This document shows, piece by piece, positions 12,007-22,924 of a stretch of DNA of 64,000 bases (positions are counted from its first letter, which is position 1; every line of letters begins with the position of its first letter). The stretch is from Venturia oleaginea (taxonomy: Eukaryota > Ascomycota > Dothideomycetes > Venturiales > Venturiaceae). The notes under the pieces are model-generated. The model made no database searches. It saw only the letters and a program-made list of their open reading frames with translations, and had not been told where the DNA came from. Made by a program: the position numbers and the translations under genes. The stretch spans positions 434,001 through 498,000 of the forward strand of contig JABMLP010000009.1 in the NCBI GenBank assembly GCA_013176395.1, given 5' to 3'.

Positions 12007-13632
12007 TGTAGCGAGTTACAGATAGTAAGATTGCGAGTGGAAGGATACTATACTAGTTGGGGTTGAAGACGGCTGTCGCGAGAAGAAGAGGAGACTAGAA
12101 GGTTGAGGTAGAATGTTAGAATGGGTTGCAGAGTGATGATGGAGTTGGTTAGACTTTGAGGTGCCGTTAGCGTGAGGAAAGTAGTGTGTGGTAGAAGCGG
12201 TTTGGAGGGGTGAAATAGAGGGCAATTTTTTTTTTCTAAGTCTGGTAAGCTGTCCATTATATACCCGGCTCAAGTTCCCAGCTTCACATGCACAACTAGG
12301 TTTGGTATAGCATCTAAATTTAGTGACGGAGATTAGCCGTGCCACCCTTATTTCGCGTCCCGCGGAATTTCGAGCTATTCTAGATACTAATAATAATCAG
12401 GATTTATTGTTGTATGTAGGGCTCTGATGTGCCTGTGCCAACATCCACTGTATTTACAAGGGGTATAAAACCATGTGAGACCAAAGACATAGAAAATTCC
12501 CTTCCGTTTCTTTCCTGGGAAGTTTGATAACCGTACTAGTCGGCCTCTCCCTTCCCTTTCTGCTTGTCTCTGAGTGCTATTCGGGTCAACACTATAGAGC
12601 GAGGTCGATTGCTCCAAAACCGTGTCGTAACACCTCTATGTAGAGTGACTGCATTTTAACCGTACCCAGGCGGGCCTGGGTGGGAGCGGTTATTCTGTAA
12701 CTGTTGTTCCCCTTTCCCTGGCGATGACTTTCTGTGTGTGCCCATTATCCTTGATCTAAATTCAAGCCTGAATTCGTTATCTGCTTCTTTACTGTTCCTC
12801 CGTGCTTATACCGTGTCTGTACCGTGCCTTCGCCCGCCTATATCCGCATGCCTCTCGCCCTTATCCGAAAGGGCACCCAAGAATCCTCCTATCAGTCTTC
12901 TTTCCGCCTTAGAAGTTCTTCCCTACTGTTTGTTGATGGCACCCTGGAGGACCAATCCAGTTCCGTACCTAGTTTTCTGTCCGTGTAGGGTTGAAGGGTT
13001 TTATCGCGATATCGTGCGGAGGAGGATAGAGGTCGAGGACGGCTCGATGCTCGCCTGGTACGTGGGAGGTCGTTCTTTACGTTTGTTTAATTGATCCTGT
13101 TGTTGCCGGTGTGTCTGGGCCTTTTCGGCGATGGTGTGCTCGCGGTACGGTCGTGGTGCAACGTGGCCTCTTGCTGCGCGAGTGCGACGATGGGCAACCA
13201 CCACGAGCGTGCGTTGATCTAATCGGCTCTGGTCACTGCCCTACATCTGAGATGTGGCGAGATGAATACAGGTTCGTAGCCCCCGCCTCGTACAGGCTCA
13301 GATTTCGACTTTGGAGGCCCTATTCTAGATACTAAGAGATTTACTACTTTAGCTCGGTAGTTTAGATCATTACTTTAATTACAATTTGTATAATCACACC
13401 AATCAATCTCTATCGATAAGTAGGTCGCTCTGCTTCCCGCGGTAATGCTCGGATAACTCAGGATTCAACGGTAGAACTCTGAACATTTAATCTCGAGCCA
13501 TCCTAGACGCTGAGAAAATCGGCACTTTACTAAGGTCGCATTCGTTCGCTGCTTAATTTAAAATTTCTAGAACCATACCTTGAACTGCCTAGTAGTAGAT
13601 AGGCTACTCCACTTCCCGTGGCATTGCCCGCT

Positions 13633-13713
13633 GTCACGGTACGACCGCGGACAAGTCCTTCCCGCCGTTGGGGTGGCCCCACAGCACGTGATCAAGGCAG
13701 AACCGGAGTTCTG
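13633..13713 (+). repeat. 81-bp direct repeat, copy 1
   Basis: Runs from gtcacggtacgac to ccggagttctg. It is identical to the copy at 14153-14233 apart from two substitutions, in the same orientation, 520 bp apart. Flanks are unrelated on both sides. Confidence 0.93.
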
Positions 13714-14152
13714 CCGAGGAAAGGTTTTAAAGCCTACGTGGCTTCAACCAATTCGTAGCTCTTTGAGCTACGTCCTGTCGTCAAACTTGCCTGTTGGTTT
13801 GCCTGCCAGCCCGTATATAGCCTGTTGAATGATACCTGTTCCTGCTTCTGTTCCTTCCTCCTGATACCCGAACCCGCCCCGTGACACCCGGATAACTTAA
13901 GATTCAAAGATACGCCGTGGCACGGAATCTACGGTAGTACCTTCGATGGATATAAATATCGACACGCAATAACCTGGTATTGGAGGAGAGATACTATTGC
14001 GGCCATAACTATGTAAACGGGTCCGGGGACCGCCTAGGAATATTTCCTATGCAGTCTTAAAATTGTCTTGGCCAGGAACGGTAAGAACGGGATAAACGGC
14101 CTTCCATTCCTTGAGGTATCTGAAAAAAATTAAAATTAACAGTCGTCAAAGA

Positions 14153-14233
14153 GTCACGGTACGACAGCGGACAAGTCCTTCCCGCCGTTGGGGTGGCCCC
14201 ACGGCACGTGATCAAGGCAGAACCGGAGTTCTG
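14153..14233 (+). repeat. 81-bp direct repeat, copy 2
   Basis: Second copy of the repeat at 13633-13713 (two differences in 81 bp). It could be a fragment of a long terminal repeat or a small mobile element. Confidence 0.93.
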
Positions 14234-14412
14234 TGTTATGGGCATGGCCCATGGTTGGTATAGGCTAAGAGCCTAAGCCTGATTGAGCCTAGTATAGAGA
14301 AAGAACCTCATTGAGGTTCTCTGTTTGTAGATACCTTCACTCCTTAACTGAATCTAAACAATCTTTGGCTACGAGTATGCTGCGTCTTTCCAGCTACCGT
14401 CCCGTAATACCC

Positions 14413-14769
14413 TTACCCCAAACCTGCGGACCAGAACAAGAGAACACTGGTGTCAAGAAGGTCTTGACATACCAACGGTGTTGAGAAACGAGTTCCCCGT
14501 AACACATAAACCCTACGTTCAACGTTGCTGATTAATGTTGGTACAATAATTTGTTCGAGGAATGAATAGATATATTCCATCCTCAAACAAAAACGAATAC
14601 AACAATATTTCAATGATGGAATCTTCTAATATTTTATAGATCTATCAAGAACACATCATTCATCCCAGCTATTGAGTGTTACGGTGAACTCGTTTCTCAA
14701 CACAGTTGATTATGTCAAGACCTTCTTGACACCCGTGTCCTCTTGTTCTGGTCCGCAGGTTTGGGGTAA
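14413..14769. mobile_element. foldback/MITE-like element with about 95-bp inverted arms
   Basis: The left arm starts TTACCCCAAACCTGCGGACC at 14413 and the right arm ends with its reverse complement at 14769. The arms stay alignable for about 95 bp with a handful of substitutions and one small gap, around a 165-bp AT-rich centre. The element has no coding capacity. TTA/TAA ends may include the target site. It sits about 160 bp upstream of the truncated Fot1/pogo element but shares no sequence with its ends, so its mobilising transposase is unknown. Confidence 0.88.
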
Positions 14770-14931
14770 TGGCAATATCAGTCTGGAAGTACTTACCTGA
14801 ACGCTTGTCGGTTAGTATGAAGGTTGGGGATGGGCTTGCTTCGTATGCATATGACTTGTGCTTGATTGTATCTAAGTAAAAGGTCGTTACTTGTTACGGA
14901 TACTGTCACGTGGAACGTTTAGTGACATGTA

Positions 14932-15724
14932 ACGTAATTCACTAGCGAGCGGGCCACACCACCGAGCGGGCTACCGAATCGATCATTTCATCTTTGCAAG
15001 CCTCTACACCACCACCTCATGCCTTCTAAAGCCCAGCAAGAAGGCCGATTACTTCTTGCTCTTCAAGCCTATCAAAAAGGCCAAATCACAACTATTTGCC
15101 AAGCTGCATTAGCTTATAATGTACCATACAGTACCCTCAAATATCGCCTCTCTGGACGCGTTGCACGCGTCGAAACGCGCGCAAACAGCCACAAACTTAC
15201 TCCCACAGAGGAAGAAGTCTTAACTCAATGGATTATCTCAATGGATAATCGAGGCTATCCTGCTCGAGTCTGTGCAGTACAGAATGCGGCGAAATTACTG
15301 CTTCAACAACGCGTCGGTCCCTCAGCCTCAATCGGTATCAACTGGTCTGCCAGGTTCATCAAGCGACAGCCTACCCTGCAATCGAGATTCAATCGCAAGT
15401 ACGATTATCAGCGTGCTCAATGCGAAGATCCAGAGCTTATCGGAGCCTGGTTTCGGCTTGTGAGTAATACAATTCAGAAATACGGCATTCAAGAGGAGGA
15501 TATCTATAACTTCGATGAGACTGGCTTTGCAATGGGTATTGCAAGCACCTCACGCGTCGTTACTACCTCAGATCGACGGGGCAAGCCACCTCAATTACAG
15601 CCAGGCGATCGGGAGTGGGTTACAGCAATTGAAGCGATCAATGCGCGTGGCTGGTATCTCCCTCCGATGGTTATCTTCAAGGGCAAGGTGCATCTCTCAA
15701 CTTGGTTCGAAACTACACAACTAC
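14932..15724 (+). mobile_element. Fot1/pogo element, 5' part only, cut by copia insertion
   Basis: After a TA at 14930-14931 the end sequence ACGTAATTC..GAGCGGGCC..GAGCGGGCT closely resembles the end of the complete element at 40688 (ACGTATTCC..GAGTGGGTC..GAGCGGGTC), including the doubled GAGCGGG box. The element is broken at 15724, where a copia LTR begins. Its right half does not reappear after the retroelement. Confidence 0.85.
15019..15724 (+). pseudogene. Fot1/pogo-type transposase, N-terminal 235 residues
   Basis: The ATG at 15019 opens a frame with an N-terminal psq-type helix-turn-helix (about residues 10-45, ending NVPYSTLKYRLSGR). A CENP-B-type DNA-binding domain follows (about 55-120, with INWSARFIKRQP), then the start of the DDE core with the first catalytic Asp in NFDETGF near residue 170. 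The frame is intact up to the STWFETTQ block and then enters the copia LTR, so the second and third catalytic Asp are absent. About half the usual length of Fot1/Tan1-type transposases (500-560 residues). Confidence 0.9.
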
Positions 15725-15892
15725 TGTTGGAAGGAGTATCCTCATGCTATTGCCTCCACCTGCGCCAGCGTGGCTACTCTCTGGCGCTGGAGTTTGTTTA
15801 CTGCCCTATTGGGCTTAGTGTATTACTATATAGCTGAGATCCTCCGGATCTCACCCTCAATACACTTGTTACTCAACTTTCATACTTCAACA
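15725..15892 (+). repeat. 5' LTR of copia element
   Basis: 168 bp beginning TGTTGGAAGG and ending TTCAACA, the TG..CA ends of an LTR, placed between the broken pogo transposase and the gag leader. The sequence directly after it (GGTTATGAGCCCGGC) is in the primer-binding-site position. No second LTR is found, so the borders rest on the ends and the break in the host ORF. Confidence 0.75.
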
Positions 15893-16090
15893 GGTTATGA
15901 GCCCGGCATCACGCTGCGCGCTCCTCCGTTATACAGCATCTTACTGAGCATCACTGCTTCACATTTATTGTTCATCATCGCTGCTGTTGTTGCTGCCGAC
16001 GCTCCGCTACCCGGCGTACAGCACACCGTACCAGCACAGCACGGCACCCACCTTTACCTCTGAAGCAGACTTCAGACCACCTCTGTCATC

Positions 16091-16540
16091 ATGTCATCTT
16101 CCTTCAGCTTCAAGCTTGACCCCAACTCGCTGCCCAAGCTTTCTGCCCGCGGCGATAACTACACAGAATGGCGCTCCGCGTGGACTGTCGCACTCAGGTA
16201 CGCTGGCCTCTGGCCGATCGTGTCTGGCAAGAAGACAAAGCCCGCCGCCGCCGCCGCCGCTGGGCCTGGCGCAGAAGCTCGCGAGGAGCTCATCGACAAG
16301 TGGGACGCCGACGACAACAAGGCCATGGTCATGCTGCTCTTGTCGGTACACAACGACCTCACGATGTCCATCGCGTCGTGCGACACGTCACCCGAGGCCT
16401 GGAAACACCTCGGCAGCCGATTCGATCGCGATACCGGCAACGCGTCCATCACCCTCTTCCGGTCGCTCACAAACCTTCGCTACGCGGATGGAGACGACCT
16501 CAGACTACACCTGGACGAGTTCCATCAGCGATGGACTCTT
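16091..16540 (+). pseudogene. copia gag, 5' part
   Basis: The ATG at 16091 starts a typical copia Gag: a Ser/Phe-rich start, the NYTEWRSAWTVALRYAGLW segment, an alanine run, then DKWDADDNKAMVMLLLSVHN and the PEAWKHLGSRFD block of the UBN2-like domain. At about 16540 the reading frame changes: the continuation (AKRCAGSSQSVAKAM) is in the next frame. This is a frameshift in this copy, not programmed shifting that I can support. Confidence 0.85.
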
Positions 16541-18502
16541 GCATGGCAAAGCGATGCGCTGGCTCTTCACAGAGCGTCGCAAAAGCCATGAAGGCAATGT
16601 CTGAATCGGATGAGGTCAAGGGCTCATTCTTCCTGGCCACCCTACCAGATACTATGGACCACGTCATCGACAACCTCAGCTCTCGTGACGTTACTAAGTT
16701 TGTCGACATCGAACCCAAGATCCTCGACATCTCCGACAAGCACTCCCTCGACATGACTGGCTGCGCCGATGATTTCGTGTCCTTGTCACCCAGGCAAGGA
16801 ACGATCACGGTGGCCGGCGGTATCAAGTTACCTATCAATGGTGTTGGACTCGTTCGATTACGCTGCAGGATGCCTGACAGATCCACCAAGATCGTCGAAC
16901 TGACCAACGTCCTCTACAGTAGCGAGCTCTATGGTACACGGCTCTTCTCCTGGAGTTATATCCGTCACCATCACAACCTCGAATTGCACGGCAAAGCAAA
17001 CGACACCTTCCTCACGCGCAACGGCGCCACGGTACTGTGGGCACGGCACGCGGACGGCGTTGTACAAATCCAAACTAAAACGAAGCCCACAGCGCACGTT
17101 GCCTCGACCGAATCCCACGCGCCAACTGACCGAGACCTGGCGCGCAAATCGTCACTACACAAAACCGAGACCACACCTGCTGCAACCGTCAGTGCGCCAT
17201 CTTGGCCAACACTGGCGCAGGAGACTGCATGCTTCTCATCGTATACGGAGTTTCATCACTCAGTCGGTCATCTTCACATCCCAAACCCTGGAAGGATATA
17301 CAATGATGGGCACCTGGTACCGGCGAAACCTCATGACTTCCACTGCGACATGTGCTCCCTCAGCAAGTCCAAGCGACAGCGGCCTGCGCCATCCTCACCA
17401 GTACTGGCGCGCACCATCAAGCCGCTCGAAGTCATACACTCAGACTTGTCAGGGAAGTTTCCTCGCCCAAGCCTTGGAGGCGCACGTTACTTCATGTCCT
17501 TCATCTGCCAGGCAACCCGCTACTCATGGATCAAGCTTCTCAAGCTGAAGTCTGATGCCCCCCAGGCGATCCGCGACTTCATCGCCTTCGCCAATACTCA
17601 ATACAACGCTCAGATGAGTACTGCGAACATCCACATACACAGCTCTACGGTAAAACGCTTCAAGTCTGACAACGGCGGCGAATACCGCGCCGCTGCCCAG
17701 GACCTTCGGCGCATGGGCATACAACATGACATGGTCCCACCTTACCATCATGAGCTCAATGGCGTCGCAGAACGGTGGAATCAGTCCATCATTCAGATCG
17801 CTCGATCAATGATCCCTACTGACAGTCAGCTGTTCCTTTGGGGTGAGGCTGTGCAGACAGCCAATTTCCTCAAGAACATATCCCCTCACGCTACTGACAA
17901 GCTGGGTCGTACGCCACATGAATTGCTCATTGGCGCGAAACCATCCATCAAGCATCTGCACCCATTCGGCTCCAAAATCTTCGCTCACATACCTGTAGAA
18001 GCTCGCAAGCCTGGCTCCAAGCTCTTGCATAGAGCAGAGGAAGGCATCTTCGTTGGGTATGGGCGCAACACCAAGACTGCGAGGGTCTACATCCCATCGC
18101 GTCATGTCATCATGGAAACCCGCAACCTGCGCTTTGAGCCTTTCTCAAGGTCTCAGACTGCGCCGTATTTCCAACCTGTGGCGGAGAATGAGATACCAGC
18201 TGCTGAACCAGTCTCTACATCTCCAAGACGGCCTCAAATCAAGGATCGTCGGCCGTCGGGGGACACTTTTGCCACACCTCCTACATCACCAACGCGGTCC
18301 ACGACGACAGCGTACACCCCATCCCGGCTTGAAGCTGGGGTACCTTTGGACCATTCGTACGATCAGCCTGCGCCAACGCCTGTGCAGCCCAGCGCAGAAA
18401 ATGGACAACACGCGCGCTCCGCTCCACCCACCTCTGCACCCTTGAAAACATAATCCTGCAACTGACCGGCCTGGCGATTTGGCTGTGAGACGAGAGCGGT
18501 AA
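16541..18502 (+). pseudogene. copia pol: gag end, protease remnant, integrase
   Basis: The frame runs to a stop at 18451-18453, with a further frameshift and about 16 more recognisable codons to 18502. It holds the end of Gag, then jumps to the DMTGCADDFVSL part of the aspartic protease, skipping the Gag zinc knuckle and the protease active-site D-[ST]-G. The GAG-pre-integrase domain has an H-x3-H and C-x2-C zinc motif (SVGHLHIP..CDMCSL). The integrase core follows with HSDLSG (first Asp), SDNGGEY (second Asp) and NGVAERWNQ (Glu). The C-terminal FGSKIFAHIP and EEGIFVGY blocks of copia integrases are present. Reverse transcriptase is absent. Confidence 0.9.
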
Positions 18503-19506
18503 GTTATAAGCAATTAATCTGAGATTTTATTCAGGGCCTCCAGTCATCGCTAATCAACCTCCACAATAACCTGGATGTCATTTCTGAACTGCAAACACAG
18601 GGTGATACATACCCGAATACGAGCCGTGCACGGCTTCTATTCATCCGGATATTGTGCCAGCGAGAAAGACGTGGACACTTGGCGTTAATTGACAAGGGTC
18701 TTGTCTTTTGTAGCTTAAGGACTCCCGCAGAAGGTTCTATACCCGTCACTTTATTTTCGTGGGTCACCATTAAGTCGCGGGTAAGGCCACCTAAATAATG
18801 TTGTGAGTTTGATGTTCCTCTCTCCGCGCACAGACCGTTCTTCAGAGCGCGCGTGCATGGATTAAATATACGTCTACGAGAAAACCAGAGAGACCTTGCG
18901 ATTTTTCACGAAGTGTCCACGTCTTTCTCGCTAGCACAGCAAGGAAGATGAACCCGAGAATATCCTGACGATGAGCCAGTTTCATCAAATCATCGAAATG
19001 CTGAGTCGACCATATAAGATCTCCTTTGAAATGGCTCGGATAGCTTAAAAGCCTCTAGAATGGTCTTTTCCGAGTCCTGGGCTATTAATATATCGCCTTG
19101 GCGTAGATCAGAATTGCGGGCGTCACGTAGTCAGTCAATTCAAAACTTGAAGAATACGGAGCGTATATCTAAAAAAAGAGCGCTATCGTATGGTTTCTAG
19201 TGCCTTAATAGGTAGTCGCTAATCCATCTACGTGTAGGGCAACGTTTCAGAATCAGAATCCCGGAGACCAGAACGCTTGCAAAAGTAGTCTAATGTGCAC
19301 ATTGCTGTGACTTGGCCAGTTAGCCGAAAGCAAATGCGGATTGCGGAGGTGTATTACGAGAATATACATTTATTCTTCCGGATATCACAGTATAACATCA
19401 AAAGTCGGATATATGATCTTCAACAGCTATTCTTTATTTCCAGTAGCCCATTCCCTTCAGCTCCAAACTCCATCTCCAACATCAACTCTAAATATCGAGT
19501 CTAAAT
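18503..19506. other. no gene seen
   Basis: Rearranged AT-rich flank of the copia remnant. A segment near 19104-19136 (gatcagaattgcgggc..gtagtcagtcaa) has a diverged match near 42968-43005, so part of this stretch may be an old dispersed repeat. Confidence 0.45.
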
Positions 19507-19982
19507 ATGCCCTCGCTACTTCACCTCTTACTAGTTGTCCTTCCCGCCGTATGGCAAGTCTCAGGATCTGCTCTTACGAATCCTCCTAGTAATAACGTTA
19601 GACTGCCTATTCCAGAAGCTATAGTAGCTAGACAAATCTTTGGGGGAAGAGCCGGAGGAGCAGCCGGGGGCAGAGCCGGAGCCAGTGGATATGGTGATAA
19701 GCCTCTCTGCGGGTTGTGTCTTGCAGCAGGCGCTAAAACTCTGGTAAGTCATACTAAAATATTTTACGGCGTAATAGCACTGCTTCAGTACAGAAACCTC
19801 CAGGCTAAGAAAGTATTATAGACCTCCAAATGCCAGAATGTCGAACAAAAGTGCGATGCTACCTGTAGTGGTGCTGATGTTGCGAATAAGCGCTCCAAGT
19901 GCTGCGTATGTTCCATCTCTCCGAGATCGAGGGCCGTGCTAACGTAATGTATTTTTAGACCATCAGCTGTTTCATCCCATAG
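19507..19982 (+). CDS. secreted cysteine-rich protein, three exons
   Basis: Exons 19507-19743, 19822-19905 and 19959-19982, all phase 0, give 114 residues. Intron 1 is GTAAGT..TATAG (78 bp). Intron 2 is GTATGT with a perfect TGCTAAC branch site and TTTTTAG (53 bp). The product opens with a strong signal peptide (MPSLLHLLLVVLPAVWQVSG, cleavage about residue 20-22). A propeptide-like stretch and a Gly/Arg/Ala-rich linker (about 46-60) follow, then eight cysteines in the last 50 residues (C-x2-C, then C-x6-C-x3-C, a CC pair and a final C). The pattern is that of fungal secreted cysteine-rich proteins; I cannot name a family or target. The intron logic comes from the sequence alone. If intron 2 is retained the C-terminus would instead be a Ser/Arg tail. 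Confidence 0.75.
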
Positions 19983-22440
19983 AGTAACGGAAAGAGGAAG
20001 GTCGTTGAAGAGTAGATGGGCGATGGTAAAGATGGTGGTCAACGCGGCCGGGTCTTCGGCCTGGGATTCGAATCTGCTGAACATCGCCCCCCATGCTTTG
20101 TAGATGGCGGTGAAGATCGTCACGCGATTCTAGAATCCGCTGCATGGCGGAATTTTTAAAGTTATGATGGCTGCTTGTCGGAATCCAACATCTGTCTTGT
20201 TACCACCTTAATAGAACCGCGAGAGGTGATTTAACGGTCAGAAGCTTTGGGATCCCAGGCCTCGAAGGAAATAGCTGTGTACGTGAACCGCTCAATGGCT
20301 GTTCGAATCTGCAGTTGGAGAGCTGACTCTCCCTTTTGCTTGCATAGGTAGGCCGAGGATGACGTACAATCCGATTCAAGGAGTGACAATACGCGTGTCG
20401 AGAGAGAAACGACAGGTCTTGTTTCGTGTTCTTTTGAAGGAAATGCGCGAGATCTGACTTTCTATTTTATTACATCATCATTTGAGGCTTTTTGAAGTTC
20501 GTCATTGCGATGTCTCGAATCGTAATAGTCTTGTGAGATAAGAACACGATCTCATGGCTGTTGTCTTGCGTTGGTCCTGTCAGCTTAATCAAGGGGTAAG
20601 AGATCGAGAATGCAGCTTCCCTTTGATCTAGGGGGGAGCTGAAAAAATGCCTCGCTTACTTGGTAGAGTTAATCATCTTTTCCGAGGATGCGAAGATAGA
20701 ATGTCGATTCCAGTTTTAGGATTGCCTTGCAATGGTTTGTATCATTTGAATTGCCGGAAAATTCTGAACAGTAGCCCAAGATCGAATTGTCGTCCTGATG
20801 AGCAGGTCTGGTAATTTCCAAGCTCGCTATGATGTCCACTAGATTTCTCATCTGACCTAAAAGCTCGCTATTGATGCCCAGGTTTGACTGCATGTGCTGC
20901 CTTGGTCTCTGGATTATCTTTGACGAAACGGAACTGATTTATTATAATGCCGGTAGCCCATCAGCGTTCGGCCTGTTCAATTTTGTCGGAATCAGGGCTT
21001 GGGGACCTCGGGAGTATTTCCGAGGTTAGTAGCAGTGAGTTCATCCCACAAGCTGTTTTAATTTACTTACCTCACAGACGACCGTCACTATATTCTGATT
21101 AGATTGACCAGCTCTTCATCGAAATCATCAGATCACCAACTGCTCTTAGGGCTGTCAACTAGCCACCCACACCTTTGGTCAGCCATACTCAACCAGCCTG
21201 CCCTCCCACACGATCACCTGTTGTATTCATCGACCGATTCCACATGTTCGATCTCGGCGTACGGAGATCGAGCTTTGGTATGTGCACGTCACTCACTCCA
21301 TGATTTAGACAGGTTTTTAGCACCAACAACTCAGGCGCCCAGCTCGGTAGCATCCAGCCGTATGCTCACGCCGAGAGTCTGTCAAGGTGGTTTTCGGTTG
21401 ATGACCCCTTCGAATTGATGCGATCTGTCATTGACATGACTGGCAACAGAGTAGTTGGTGAAGCCTTCTAATCTTGATGTTCTGCTTTGATCCAGCTTAA
21501 AAAAGAGCATGTTGCATAAAGTCTTCTTCGCCAGATTCCTTCAAGTCAGGATCAAAACCGCCAGATTTATGGCAATTTCTTTAAAATGATTGGCAGTATT
21601 CGATACCTCAAGAGGTAGAAGCTCTCATGAAAGATGTGAAGGACAAATTTTGGTTTAGTCTCAGATATCACGTGAGAACTGGGTTTTACTTCCTCTCTTA
21701 GACCAGCTGAATGTATTGCATACTCAACCTCTCTGGATTAGTCCCCTCTCTCGCGTAATTAACAAAATCAATCGAGTGTCCTATCTAAATCTCATCCCGC
21801 GGTTGAGTCTGAGCAAACTTGCATTTTAGCCAGACCCGATAAGCGACCACATCTTTTTGCTTCCGAGAGTCAGAACCTCTTAACAGCGTCAACCACCCGC
21901 AGCAGCCGGTGATACAAGGAGTCTTTATCCATGTTGGCTTCCTTCTTGTCCCACGAACAACAACTTGGCCTCCTTCTTTGCCTCAACTCCTTGCTTGAGC
22001 GCTTCGAATTTCCCATCGCGCAATTGGCGTATGTAGCCGGTTTGGTGGTAGCTCTGCCGCAAGCTATTAAATGTGGTGCCATCATGGAATTCAAGAACTT
22101 GATACTCCAATCTCAAATTCGAATATGGGGATGCGCGTGGAATGATTGAGCGCTACGACAGCAATTTCGAGCCAAGCTCTGGAGAGGGTAATTTACCTAT
22201 GGGCGGCCAGGGCAGGCAATACCCTACTTGACTCGCTGACCGTGCACCCCAAAAGCCGTCAGACTTATCCAGCCTCGCGGTGCTGGGGTCTTGTTGACCC
22301 CATCTCACAGTCTTGGTTCATTTATTTCAGTATCTTCTGCCTCCGTAGGGCTGTTGCATTTGCGTTTTGGGCATAAGTTTGTGCAGATTTCCTAGCACTA
22401 AACTAAGTCCATAGGTGGACATTGAATAGTTACCGTGAAT
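19983..22440. other. gene remnants, none identifiable
   Basis: Coding-like pieces without complete gene structure. A minus-strand stretch (20123-19960) has sensible helical composition. A plus-strand piece at about 21108-21470 has a GTATGT..ACAG intron at about 21279-21313 and ends in a run with DDPFELMRSVIDMTGN and a stop near 21470. A minus-strand piece at 22116-21880 changes frame once near 21925. None is recognised; all are probably broken genes. Confidence 0.35.
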
Positions 22441-22447
22441 CAGCTGC

Positions 22448-22790
22448 GGTAAGTGAAAATCTCCTGTAGAAAGCATACTATACTGTCAGCTAATGATATT
22501 CAGGGCCACACTCAGCGAGCGTCATGTAAATATGATGTGCTTCTCGCAATCTATTGGAGTTGGTCTTTTCCTGCAAAACGGCCGAGCCATTCACTATGCT
22601 GGACCCGGACTGGCGACATTAGCATACTTTCTATCAGGCACCATCATCTGGTCGGCCGTGTCTTGCCTGGACGAAATGACTGCTTTGTTCCCCGTGAAAG
22701 GCCCAATCTTCGAACTTTCCAAGCGGTTTCTGAATTAGAGTGTCGGTTATGCCACTGCGTAGCTCCCTTGGGGCTTGATCGTGAACTCGA
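22448..22790 (+). pseudogene. amino-acid permease fragment
   Basis: After a 55-bp intron (GTAAGT at 22448, CAG at 22502) an exon encodes RHVNMMCFSQSIGVGLFLQ, then a P-G-L-A helix and EMTALFPVKGPIFELSKRFL. This is the first-helix region and following segments of fungal amino-acid/GABA permeases of the APC superfamily (plasma-membrane amino-acid uptake). The frame hits a TAG at 22736-22738 where the family continues with a D-E-G-V-G-Y-A-like stretch; a matching S-V-G-Y-A-T can be read just beyond the stop. Of about 500-550 residues only about 90 remain. Confidence 0.75.
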
Positions 22791-22924
22791 ATTTCAATGC
22801 TTAATGCAGACCGGATTTCAAAATGTATCCGATGCAGTGAGATGATTGCGGCGGCGTATTGAGTTTTCCCGATGCAATGAGGAGGGCCCCTAAAAAGGTA
22901 GGTTTTCGGGGGCTTCTAGCTTTT

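Larger units (their letters stand above)
12010..14412. other. degenerate repeat region
   Basis: No gene is supported. Between 12,620 and 13,900 the sequence has the look of decayed retroelement DNA (frames rich in Pro/Leu/Cys without motifs). A motif of about 20 bp, GGATAACT-AGATTCAA, recurs at about 13451 and 13891 in diverged form. The 81-bp direct repeat is listed separately. A short hairpin (agaacctcattgaggttct) lies near 14302. Confidence 0.5.
15725..18502 (+). mobile_element. truncated Ty1/copia retrotransposon (LTR-gag-integrase)
   Basis: Order: 5' LTR, leader, gag, protease remnant, GAG-pre-integrase, integrase core. The reverse transcriptase, RNase H and 3' LTR are missing. It is inserted in a Fot1/pogo transposase ORF, so it is the younger element. 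Its own copy is defective by frameshifts, an internal deletion and 3' truncation. Confidence 0.9.

Noticed and set aside
16168..16540. Long ORF start overlapping gag
   Set aside because: The first 120 codons of the 16168 frame are the out-of-frame shadow of gag; real pol-frame coding begins near 16541.
19785..20123. 112-codon minus-strand ORF overlapping the secreted-protein gene
   Set aside because: Part of it lies antisense to exons 2 and 3 and the strong introns of the plus-strand gene; the rest may be a remnant but is not recognised.
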